The notes under the pieces: generated by a model
Database searches by the model: none
What the model was told of the DNA's origin: nothing
Seen by the model: only the letters and a program-made list of their open reading frames with translations
Shown here: positions 33,974-41,980 of the stretch, in pieces
How positions within the stretch are numbered: position 1 is the first letter of the stretch
Layout: the number at the start of each line of letters is the position of its first letter
Position numbers and translations under genes: made by a program
DNA from: Streptomyces sp. CBMA152
GTDB lineage: Bacteria > Actinomycetota > Actinomycetes > Streptomycetales > Streptomycetaceae
NCBI RefSeq assembly: GCF_014596475.1
Contig: NZ_MECJ01000011.1
Location: 372,001-436,000, forward strand
Length of the DNA stretch: 64,000 nt
Direction: 5' to 3'

Positions 33974-36337
33974 ATGCCGCGTCCACCCTCGCACCCGGCA
34001 CCACCCCATGCGAAGCGCCTGCTCAGATTGCTGATCGCCGCCGTCTGCACGGTGGCCGCCCTCGCTCTGCCCACCCTCTCCTCACCCGCCGTCGCCGCCG
34101 GTCCCGCGCACGCGGCCGCCGCGTCGGCGCCGCAGACCGTTCCGGCGCTGCGGCAATGGACGGCCGGATCCGGTGCGTACACCTTCACCGCGACCAGCCG
34201 GATCGTCGTCGATCCCGCCTACTCCGCCCAACTGGCCGGTGAGGCAGGCACGTTGGCGGACGATCTGTCGGCGCTGACCGGGCGTACCGTGGTCGTCGCC
34301 ACGGGGACCGCGAGCACGGGCGACATCGGTCTGACCCTCGGTGACAGCAGCTTGCCCGCCGAGGGCTATCGAATGACGGTCGGTCAGATCCTCGCCATCC
34401 AGGGCGGAACCGCCACCGGTGTCTTCTACGGAACCCGTACCGTCCTCCAGCTGCTGCACCAATCGCCCTCGGTACCGGCCGGGACGGCGGTGGACTGGCC
34501 GACCAAGCCCGAGCGCGGGCTCATGATCGACCAGGGGCGGAAGTTCTTCACCGTGGCCTGGATCAAGCAGCACATACAGGAGCTGGCCTACCTCAAGCTC
34601 AACTACTTCCACTTCCATCTCTCGGACACATACGGCTTCCGGCTCGAAAGCTCCACCCACCCGGAGATCGTCTCCACCGACCACTACTCCAAGCAGGACA
34701 TCGCCGATCTCGTCGCGCTCGGGCGGAAATACCACGTCACCCTGGTCCCGGAGATCGACACCCCGGGCCATATGAACGCGATCCTGGCCGCACACCCCGA
34801 GCTCAAGCTCAAGAACAGCTCGGGCAGTGCCAGCGCCGACTTCATCGACCTCTCGCTGCCCGGCTCGTACACCCTGATCAAGGACCTGATCAACGAGTAC
34901 CTGCCGCTGTTCCCCGCCGCGTACTGGCACATCGGCGCGGACGAATACGTCACCGACTACAGCCAGTACCCCCAGCTGCTGAGCTACGCCCGCGCCCACT
35001 ACGGCGCCAACGCCACCGCCAAGGACACCTACTACGGGTATGTGAACTGGGCGAACGCGTTGGTACGGGCCGGTGGCAAGACCACCCGGATGTGGAACGA
35101 CGGGATCAAGTCCGGCGACGGCACCATCAGCCCCGACGCCGACATCGTGGTCGAGTACTGGTACAACTACGGGCTCATGCCTCAGCAGTTGGCGGCCGCC
35201 GGGCACATCGTCGCCAATGAGTCCTGGACACCCACCTACTACGTTCTCGGGGGCGCCAAACCCGACACCAAGTGGATGTACGAGACCTGGACCCCGGACC
35301 TCTTCCAGGGCGGCACCACCGTCAACGACCCTGCGAGGAACCCCGGTTCGCTGATCCATGTGTGGTGCGACAACCCCTCCGCCGAGACCGAGGACCAGAT
35401 CGCCTCGGGGATCATGTATCCGCTGCGCGCCCTCGCCCAGCAGACCTGGGGGTCGCCGAAGCCGGTGAGCACCTACGCCGCCTTCACCCCGATCGTGGCC
35501 GCCGTCGGCCACAACCCCGCCTGGCCGGGACTCTCCCAGCCAGGCAACCTCGCCCGCAACCGCCCGACCACCGCCTCCAGCACCGAAACGCCCAACTTCC
35601 CGGCCGCCCTGGCCACCGACGGCGACCCCGGCACCCGCTGGTCCAGCGCCTACAGCGACCCGCAGTGGCTCCAGGTCGACCTCGGCAGCACACAGAGCAT
35701 CGGGCGTGTGGTGCTGCGCTGGGAGACGGCGTACGGAAAGTCGTTCCAGATCCAGGTCTCCGACGACGCCGGCACCTGGCGCACCCTCTACTCCACCACC
35801 AGCGGCACCGGCGGGGTGCAGGACCTCACCGGCCTGTCCGGCACCGGACGCTACATCCGCGTGTACGGCACACAGCGGGGCACGAGTTACGGCTATTCGC
35901 TGTACGAATTCGAGGTGTACGGGGGCCAGTTGAGCGGCACCAGGGCGCTCACGGCGAGCGGAAAGGCGCTCGACGACCCGGCGAGCTCCACCTCGTCCGG
36001 CACCCAGTTGATCACCTGGACACCGCACGGCGGCCCCAACCAGCAGTGGCAGCTGACCCTCAACTCCGACGGCACCTACACCATGGTCAACGGCGCCTCC
36101 AAACTGTGCGCGGACGTCACGGGCGGCTCCACCTCGGCCGGTGCGGCCGTCGTCCAGGCCACCTGCACCAGCGGCGACAGTCAGCGGTGGCAGATCACCG
36201 CCCTGGGCAATGGCGGCTATTCGGTATCCGACAAGAAGAGCGGACTGCTACTCACCACCGCCTCCGGAACGGACGGCTCCCTGGTCACCCAGCAGCCGTC
36301 CAACGGCTCGGCGTTCCAGCAGTGGCAGATCGTCTGA
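33974..36337 (+). CDS. Secreted GH20 beta-N-acetylhexosaminidase with F5/8C and ricin domains
   Basis: A 787-residue exported enzyme. It has a signal peptide (about residues 1-50), a GH20b domain, then the GH20 barrel: RGLMIDQGRKFF, LNYFHFHLSDTYGFRLES, and the catalytic Asp-Glu pair in YWHIGADEYVTDY (about residue 322). A discoidin/F5-8C carbohydrate-binding domain follows (about 535-650, ARNRPTTASSTE), then a C-terminal ricin trefoil. It would release terminal GlcNAc/GalNAc from chitin or glycan fragments. ATG 33974 follows GGAGG; earlier frames are not signal-like. Divergent from the ricin-domain protein. Confidence 0.92.
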   Translation: MPRPPSHPAPPHAKRLLRLLIAAVCTVAALALPTLSSPAVAAGPAHAAAASAPQTVPALRQWTAGSGAYTFTATSRIVVDPAYSAQLAGEAGTLADDLSALTGRTVVVATGTASTGDIGLTLGDSSLPAEGYRMTVGQILAIQGGTATGVFYGTRTVLQLLHQSPSVPAGTAVDWPTKPERGLMIDQGRKFFTVAWIKQHIQELAYLKLNYFHFHLSDTYGFRLESSTHPEIVSTDHYSKQDIADLVALGRKYHVTLVPEIDTPGHMNAILAAHPELKLKNSSGSASADFIDLSLPGSYTLIKDLINEYLPLFPAAYWHIGADEYVTDYSQYPQLLSYARAHYGANATAKDTYYGYVNWANALVRAGGKTTRMWNDGIKSGDGTISPDADIVVEYWYNYGLMPQQLAAAGHIVANESWTPTYYVLGGAKPDTKWMYETWTPDLFQGGTTVNDPARNPGSLIHVWCDNPSAETEDQIASGIMYPLRALAQQTWGSPKPVSTYAAFTPIVAAVGHNPAWPGLSQPGNLARNRPTTASSTETPNFPAALATDGDPGTRWSSAYSDPQWLQVDLGSTQSIGRVVLRWETAYGKSFQIQVSDDAGTWRTLYSTTSGTGGVQDLTGLSGTGRYIRVYGTQRGTSYGYSLYEFEVYGGQLSGTRALTASGKALDDPASSTSSGTQLITWTPHGGPNQQWQLTLNSDGTYTMVNGASKLCADVTGGSTSAGAAVVQATCTSGDSQRWQITALGNGGYSVSDKKSGLLLTTASGTDGSLVTQQPSNGSAFQQWQIV

Positions 36338-36344
36338 CCCCCGC

Positions 36345-37262
36345 TCATGACAGCCGGGCCGCTGCCTCGCGGTAGCGGCCCGGCGTCGTGCCGAACTCCC
36401 TGCTGAAGGCGTGGGAGAGGGCGTACGGGGTGCCGTAGCCGACGTGGTGGGCGATGGTGGACAGGGGGTCCGGGGTGTCGCGGAGCAGGGTGGCCGCGCG
36501 GGTCAGACGCCACCAGGTGAGATAGGCCATCGGAGCCCTGCCCACCAGCGTGGTGAACCGGCGGGTCAGGGTGGAGCGGGAGACGCCCACCTCGGCGGCA
36601 AGCCGGTCGCTGGTCCAGGGCGCGGCCGGGTCCGAGTGCAGCGCCCGCAGCGCGGCGGCCGCCACTGGGTCGCCCAGAACACCTGGCCAGGCTCCGGTCG
36701 TGCTCTCCTCCATCCAGGCCCGGATCATATAGACGAGCAGGAGGTCGAGCAGGCTGGGGACGGCGATGCACGCGCCGGGCCGCCCCGCGCCGACCTCGCC
36801 TCCCAACAGGTCGATGGCGGACCGGAGTTCGGGGTGGACTCCGATGCGGTTCGGCAGATGGACGACCTGGGGCAGCTCCGCCATCAGCGGGTGGACGCGG
36901 TTGCGGTCGAGGCGGTATTTGCCGCAGAGCATCTGCACGTCACCGCCGCCTGCCGGTGCCGAGTCAGTACCGTCGAGCCATCGATCGAACAGTATCGCCC
37001 GCTCGACTGCCGCGGCATCCACGGGCGAATCGGCGATCACATGGCCAGCGCCATGCGGCAGCAGCACCACGTCCCCCGCCCCGAGTGTGACCGGCGGGCC
37101 ACCGCTGTCGGGCAGCAGCCAGCAGGCGCCTTCCAGGACGACATGGAAACCGGCGCCGTCGTACGACGTGAGGCGGGTGCACCATGTCCCGCTCGCCCGC
37201 ACCCTGTTGGAGGAGGGCTGTCCGATGCGTACAGCCGAGATCGCGTCACTCACCACATCCAC
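36345..37262 (-). CDS. AraC-family transcriptional regulator with N-terminal cupin
   Basis: A 305-residue paralogue of the regulator at 6218-7153: AGFHVVLEGACWLL in the cupin, LAAEVGVSRSTLTRRFTTLV and IAHHVGYGTPYALSHAFSRE in the two helix-turn-helix motifs. The start is GTG 37262. Divergent from the metallo-hydrolase gene across 101 bp, hence its probable regulator. Confidence 0.9.
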   Translation of the reverse strand: MDVVSDAISAVRIGQPSSNRVRASGTWCTRLTSYDGAGFHVVLEGACWLLPDSGGPPVTLGAGDVVLLPHGAGHVIADSPVDAAAVERAILFDRWLDGTDSAPAGGGDVQMLCGKYRLDRNRVHPLMAELPQVVHLPNRIGVHPELRSAIDLLGGEVGAGRPGACIAVPSLLDLLLVYMIRAWMEESTTGAWPGVLGDPVAAAALRALHSDPAAPWTSDRLAAEVGVSRSTLTRRFTTLVGRAPMAYLTWWRLTRAATLLRDTPDPLSTIAHHVGYGTPYALSHAFSREFGTTPGRYREAAARLS

Positions 37263-37363
37263 TCGTGCAGAGTATCGCCCGACGCGAATATGAGCCGGAT
37301 GCGTATTCAGACGACCTGGATGAGCATTGAGAGGGTCATCCGGTCCCTTCTAAGGTCATTCAC

Positions 37364-38278
37364 ATGAACCAAGAGAACGTGCAGAGCGTCATGCTGGGGG
37401 ATGTCGAAGTCATCCGGGTCGTCGAGTGGCAGGGGGCGTTCACGCCGGCCCGTGACTTCATCCCGGGGTCCGACGCCGAGGTGTGGAAGGCCAACGAGGA
37501 CTGGCTGGCGCCGGACCACTGGGAGACCGAGACCGACCGGGCCGCGGTCACCCTGCAGACCTGGGTGCTGCGCAGCGCCGGACGGACCGTCGTGGTCGAC
37601 ACCGGTGTGGGCAACGGCCGCGAGCGTCCCGGTTCGCCCCAGTTCCATGACTGGCAGGGCGACTTCCTGGGCGGGCTCGCACGGGCGGGTGTGCGCCCGC
37701 AGGACGTCGACGTCGTGGTCAACACCCATGTGCACGCCGATCACATCGGCTGGAACACCCACTGGGCCGGGGACGACTGGGCACCGACGTTCCCCAACGC
37801 CCAGTACCTCGTTCCGGCCGCCGACGACTTCCACTTCGGCCCGGACAACGCGTACGCGGGCGGCCTTCGGGTGGACGACCGGCTGATGTACGAGGACAGC
37901 ATCGCGCCCGTCCACCGGGCCGGGCAGGTCGTGCTGTGGGACGGCGAGTACCGCATCGACCAGCACCTCACCCTGGAGTCCGCGCCCGGCCACACCCCCG
38001 GCTCGTCCGTGCTGCGGCTCGCGTCCGGGAGCGATCGGGCGGTGTTCGTGGGCGATGTGCTGCACAGCCCGGTGCAGATCCTCGAACCGTCCTGCAACAG
38101 CTGCTTCTGCATGGACGCGGACCAGGCGGTGGCCAGCCGTCGCCGGGTCCTCGAACGGGCCGCCGACGAGCGGGAGTTGGTGGTTCCCGCACACTTCGGC
38201 GGGGCGGGCGCCGTCGAAGTGCGGCGGGACGGCAGTCGGTTCGCCCTCGGACCGGCCGGGGTCAGCCTCGGACGGTGA
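37364..38278 (+). CDS. MBL-fold metallo-hydrolase
   Basis: A 304-residue metallo-beta-lactamase fold enzyme. The zinc motif is NTHVHADHIGWN (about residue 125), further ligands are His in ESAPGHTPGSS, Asp in VFVGDVLHSP and His in VVPAHFGG. Lactonase, esterase and glyoxalase activities all occur in this fold, so the substrate remains open. A hairpin terminator follows. Confidence 0.88.
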   Translation: MNQENVQSVMLGDVEVIRVVEWQGAFTPARDFIPGSDAEVWKANEDWLAPDHWETETDRAAVTLQTWVLRSAGRTVVVDTGVGNGRERPGSPQFHDWQGDFLGGLARAGVRPQDVDVVVNTHVHADHIGWNTHWAGDDWAPTFPNAQYLVPAADDFHFGPDNAYAGGLRVDDRLMYEDSIAPVHRAGQVVLWDGEYRIDQHLTLESAPGHTPGSSVLRLASGSDRAVFVGDVLHSPVQILEPSCNSCFCMDADQAVASRRRVLERAADERELVVPAHFGGAGAVEVRRDGSRFALGPAGVSLGR

Positions 38279-38284
38279 CCTTCA

Positions 38285-38310
38285 GCGGCGGCCGGGACGT
38301 CGGCCGCCGC
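38285..38310. terminator. Bidirectional terminator hairpin
   Basis: GCGGCGGCCG and CGGCCGCCGC (10-bp perfect arms, 6-nt loop) lie between the convergent metallo-hydrolase and threonine aldolase genes. It would end the eight-gene hydrazine operon. Confidence 0.75.
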
Positions 38311-38327
38311 CACGAGCAGCGGGCGGC

Positions 38328-39386
38328 TCAGCCCGCCGCCAGCTCCTCGGCGATCGCCGTCGCGAAGGCGTCGACGTCGGCCTCGGTGGTGTCGTACGAG
38401 GTCATCCAGCGGACCTCGCCGATCTGCTCGTTCCAGGTGTAGAAGCGGAAGCGCTTCTGCAGGCGCTCGGTGACCGCGGGCGGCAGGATCGCGAAGATCT
38501 GGTTGGCCTGCACCGGGCGCGGTATCTGCAGACCCGGCAGATCGCGCACCGCCTCGTACAGGCGCTGGGTCATCTCGTTGGAGCGCGCGGCCGAGCGCAG
38601 CCAGAGGTCAGTGCCGAGCAGGGCCTCGAACTGCACCGACATGAACCGCATCTTCGAGCCGAGCTGCATGCTCGCCTTGCGTATGTGGGCCATGCCGCGC
38701 ACCGCGTCCTCGTTGAGGACGATGACGGCCTCGCCGAAGAGCAGGCCGTTCTTGGTGCCGCCGTAGGAGAGGACGTCGACACCGGCGTCGGTCGTCATCT
38801 CGCGCAGGGACACACCGAGGGTGGCGGCGGCGTTGGCGAGGCGAGCGCCGTCCAGGTAGACGAGCATGCCGAGGCTGTGGGCGTGGTCGCAGATCGCGCG
38901 GATCTCGTCCGGGGTGTAGCAGGTGCCGACCTCGGTGGATTGGGCGATGGAGACGACCTTGGGCTTGGCCCGGTGCTCGTCGTCGAAGCCCCAGGCCTGA
39001 CGGTCGATCAGCTCGGGGGTCAGCTTGCCGTCCCAGGCGGGCACCGTGAGGAGCTTGATGCCGGCCATCTTCTCCGGCGCGCCGCACTCGTCGACGTGGA
39101 TGTGGGCCGTCTCGGCGCACACCACGGCCTCCCAGCGGTCGAGCATGGCCGACAGGGCGACCACGTTGGCGCCGGTGCCGTTGAAGACCGGGAACGTCTG
39201 CGCGGTGGGGCCGAAGTGGCCGCGCATCACTTCCTGGAGGCGCTCGGTGTAGACGTCCCCGCCGTAGCTGACCTGGTGGCCGCCGTTGGCCTGGGCGATC
39301 GCCGCCAGCACCTCGGGGTGCACACCCGCATAGTTGTCACTGGCGAAGCCGCGGGCATCCGGGTCGTGTCGTCGCTCTACGGTCAT
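38328..39386 (-). CDS. Threonine aldolase-family PLP enzyme (low-specificity L-threonine aldolase type)
   Basis: A 352-residue fold-type I PLP enzyme. FASDNYAGVHPE opens the protein, LVYLDGARLANAAATLGV carries the PLP-binding Asp, and the Schiff-base Lys lies in LSYGGTKNGLLFGE. Family reaction: threonine or other beta-hydroxy amino acids to glycine plus aldehyde, reversible. ATG 39386 follows GAGTGAG. It lies 64 bp after the MFS gene on the same strand. If part of the hydrazine cluster, it could supply glycine to the hydrazine synthetase or build a beta-hydroxy amino acid. It may instead be an ordinary metabolic gene at the cluster edge. Confidence 0.88.
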   Translation of the reverse strand: MTVERRHDPDARGFASDNYAGVHPEVLAAIAQANGGHQVSYGGDVYTERLQEVMRGHFGPTAQTFPVFNGTGANVVALSAMLDRWEAVVCAETAHIHVDECGAPEKMAGIKLLTVPAWDGKLTPELIDRQAWGFDDEHRAKPKVVSIAQSTEVGTCYTPDEIRAICDHAHSLGMLVYLDGARLANAAATLGVSLREMTTDAGVDVLSYGGTKNGLLFGEAVIVLNEDAVRGMAHIRKASMQLGSKMRFMSVQFEALLGTDLWLRSAARSNEMTQRLYEAVRDLPGLQIPRPVQANQIFAILPPAVTERLQKRFRFYTWNEQIGEVRWMTSYDTTEADVDAFATAIAEELAAG

Positions 39387-39450
39387 CGTGCTCACTCGTT
39401 TCGGTCGTACGGTGTGTCGATTGCGGTCCGGAAACGGGCCGGGGCCCGGT

Positions 39451-40734
39451 TCACAGCGCCACGGGCTCGGTCCGGGCGCGGGCCTTCTCAAGGCCCCGCA
39501 CCAGCGGCGGCCCGGCCAGGCCCAGCAGCGCGAACAGCACCGCGAGGACCACCCACCCGGTCGCCGCGGCGCCGACGATCAGCGAGGTCATCAGCCACGG
39601 CCCGGCGAACTGCTGGAGTCCGCGCCCCAGGGAGAACACCGCCTGGTACTCCCCCTGCCGGTCCGCCGGGGCGAGCCCGAAGGCGAGCCCCCAGCCCGCG
39701 GACGCCTGACACAGCTCGCCCAGGACCAGGACCAGCGCGCCGCCCAGCAGGGCCGCACTGTCCAGGAGACCGCCGTGCCCCGCGCTCAGCGCGAAGACCA
39801 GGCAGGACGCCCCCAGCGACCAGCCCGCCCACCGCAGCATACGTGCTGCTCCGGCGGGGGTCCGAGCGCCCTTGCTGACCATGACCTGGAAGAGCAGCAC
39901 CAGGACGGTGTCGAGGATCAGCAGGCCCGAGACCATCAGTGCGGGCGCGTCGGTGCGGGTGACGATCCACAGTGGCAGACCGACGGTGAGCAGCGGTTGG
40001 TACAGCTCAAGGGCGCCGCACACCAATGCGATCGCGACATAGCGCACGTCCCGCAGCGCGGAGCTGCGCAGGACGCCTGCCGCTTCCTCGCTCTGCGGTG
40101 GCTCCTCGGTGGCACTCACCGGAGTGCCACGCATCGTCAACAGGACGGCTACGGACACGAGTTGGAGCGCGGCGTCGGTCAGGACGGTGGCGTACAGCAC
40201 GGTCGAGGTGTCGGCCGCGATGGCGGCTCCGGCCAGTACCGCGCCGCCCAGGAATCCCAGGTTGAAGAGGCTGCGCATCTGCGCGCTGACCCTGACGCGC
40301 TCCTCCTCGCCCACCAGCGCGTCGGTGAGCGACGCCTGGAGGGCGCCCGCCGAGGTTTCGAGTACGGCGATGCCACAGGCGACCGCCAGGAACCCGGCGA
40401 AGCTGTCGACCGCGCAGTACGCGGTGAAGCCGACGGCGGCGAGCAGGAAGTTGGCGGTCAGCACCCGGCCCGCGCCGTGCCGGTCGGCGAGGCGGCCGAT
40501 CGGCACGGTGCAGAGCAGCCCGCACAGCCCGGCCACCGACAGCGCCATGCCCACACGCTGGGCCGAGATGCCGATGGTCTGCGTGAAGAACACCGCGCTG
40601 GAGGTGAGGAATACCCCGAGCCCCAGCGACTGGATCAGGGTGAGCACTCCCAGCCTGCGCGCGTTCCCGGCGGCCGGAAGGGTCTCCTGGAGCCAGCCGC
40701 GCAGCACGGGGCCCAGGCGGCGTGCGTCAGCCAT
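39451..40734 (-). CDS. MFS transporter of the hydrazine cluster (probable product exporter)
   Basis: A 427-residue protein with about 12 transmembrane helices. The loop GRLADRHGAGRVL between helices 2 and 3 matches the MFS motif A. ATG 40734 lies 8 bp inside the end of the ATP-grasp gene, so translation is coupled. Role in product export or self-protection is inferred from position. Confidence 0.88.
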   Translation of the reverse strand: MADARRLGPVLRGWLQETLPAAGNARRLGVLTLIQSLGLGVFLTSSAVFFTQTIGISAQRVGMALSVAGLCGLLCTVPIGRLADRHGAGRVLTANFLLAAVGFTAYCAVDSFAGFLAVACGIAVLETSAGALQASLTDALVGEEERVRVSAQMRSLFNLGFLGGAVLAGAAIAADTSTVLYATVLTDAALQLVSVAVLLTMRGTPVSATEEPPQSEEAAGVLRSSALRDVRYVAIALVCGALELYQPLLTVGLPLWIVTRTDAPALMVSGLLILDTVLVLLFQVMVSKGARTPAGAARMLRWAGWSLGASCLVFALSAGHGGLLDSAALLGGALVLVLGELCQASAGWGLAFGLAPADRQGEYQAVFSLGRGLQQFAGPWLMTSLIVGAAATGWVVLAVLFALLGLAGPPLVRGLEKARARTEPVAL

Positions 40735-41980
40735 GCGACGGCTCGGTGCACAGCCCGTACACGTTCATCACCGCGAGCACGGCCCGGCGGACATCGGCGG
40801 CGCTCTCGCCCCGCAGGCGGAAGATGCCACTGCCGTCGTCGTAACTGCCCGGGCCGGTCATGCGCTGCCCGATCGCGGGCAGCTCCTCGTGGTAGACCTC
40901 CGGGACGCTCTCGCGGGGCGAGGTGCGGTGGGTGACCGTGCTGGGCAGTTCGCGCGGGGCGGGGTAGATGAGCCACCCTCCCCCGGTCGGTGCCGTGCCG
41001 TTGGCCCGCCACAGCGGGGGCAGGCCGATCGCCGCGCGGAACGCCTCGGCGAACAGGTCGATGCCGTAGAGGTCGACGTGCACGAACGGCACCTGGGCAC
41101 CGCCGGGCCGCAGTCCGACCTCCAGGAACACCAGCTCGCCGCCCGGGCGGCGGATCGCCTCCAGGTGGAAGGCGCCGTCGAGAAGCCCGAGGGCCCGCAG
41201 ACAGCCGTCGGCGAAGGCGGTGAGTTCGTCGCGCTCGGGCCCCTCGTCGAGGAGGACCGAGCCCAGCGGCAGGCCGTGGGCGTAGTCGAGGCAGGTGTTG
41301 ACGTACTGGGAGGCACTGACGAAGTGGAGGGCGCCTGCGCGGTAGACGCCGTCGACGTGGAAGATCTCTCCTTCCACGTACTCCTCGCATTCGTACGCGG
41401 CGGAGTCGATGCCGTCCAGTGCCTCGCGCAGCGCCTCCATCGTGCCGACGACGGTGACGCCCTCGGAGCCCGCGGCGGCGCGGGGCTTGAGGACCAGCGG
41501 CAGACCGCCCAGCTCCTCGGCCACCGTCTCGGCGCTCGGCGCGTCGTCGAGGTGGCGGAAGCGGGGTACACGTATACCGGCCTCGCCGACGACGCTCTTC
41601 ATGGCGGGCTTGTCCTTGAACCGGCGTACGAGATCGAGCCCGTAGCCGCCCGCGACGCCGAGCTCCGCCGAGAGGCGGGCGGCCGTGAAGATGTCGTACT
41701 CGGACTGGCCGAACACGGCGTCCGGGATGCCGTGCCAGACCGCGATCTCGCGCAGCACCGGCAGCACGTCGTCGTAGGCGAGGCTGTCGAGCACCCGGAT
41801 CTCCAGGGCGCTCTCCTTGTCGAGCGCGGGCAGCCCGCCGGGAGTGGTGAGATACACCATCCGGCAGGGGGTGCCGTCGAGGAAGCGGTGGTACTCGCCG
41901 AACTCGTCGCCGGAGCGGTTGAGGACGACGTACAACGGAAGCGGCTCGTTGCCGCACAGGGGAAGGGTCTCGTCGCTCAC
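40727..41980 (-). CDS. ATP-grasp ligase of the hydrazine cluster (second in gene order)
   Basis: A 417-residue stand-alone ATP-grasp protein. Lys-containing loops DKPAMKSVVGEAGIRVPRF and PLVLKPRAAAGSEGV bind nucleotide; FHLEAIRR followed by LVFLEVGLRPGG carries the metal-binding Glu residues. The pattern is that of CarnS/BacD/L-amino-acid-ligase-like enzymes that join amino acids through acyl phosphates. GTG 41980 is chosen because it overlaps the MetRS-like stop (GTGA); upstream residues are non-homologous Arg-rich sequence. It probably forms one amide or hydrazide bond of the product. Confidence 0.86.
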   Translation of the reverse strand: MSDETLPLCGNEPLPLYVVLNRSGDEFGEYHRFLDGTPCRMVYLTTPGGLPALDKESALEIRVLDSLAYDDVLPVLREIAVWHGIPDAVFGQSEYDIFTAARLSAELGVAGGYGLDLVRRFKDKPAMKSVVGEAGIRVPRFRHLDDAPSAETVAEELGGLPLVLKPRAAAGSEGVTVVGTMEALREALDGIDSAAYECEEYVEGEIFHVDGVYRAGALHFVSASQYVNTCLDYAHGLPLGSVLLDEGPERDELTAFADGCLRALGLLDGAFHLEAIRRPGGELVFLEVGLRPGGAQVPFVHVDLYGIDLFAEAFRAAIGLPPLWRANGTAPTGGGWLIYPAPRELPSTVTHRTSPRESVPEVYHEELPAIGQRMTGPGSYDDGSGIFRLRGESAADVRRAVLAVMNVYGLCTEPSHG

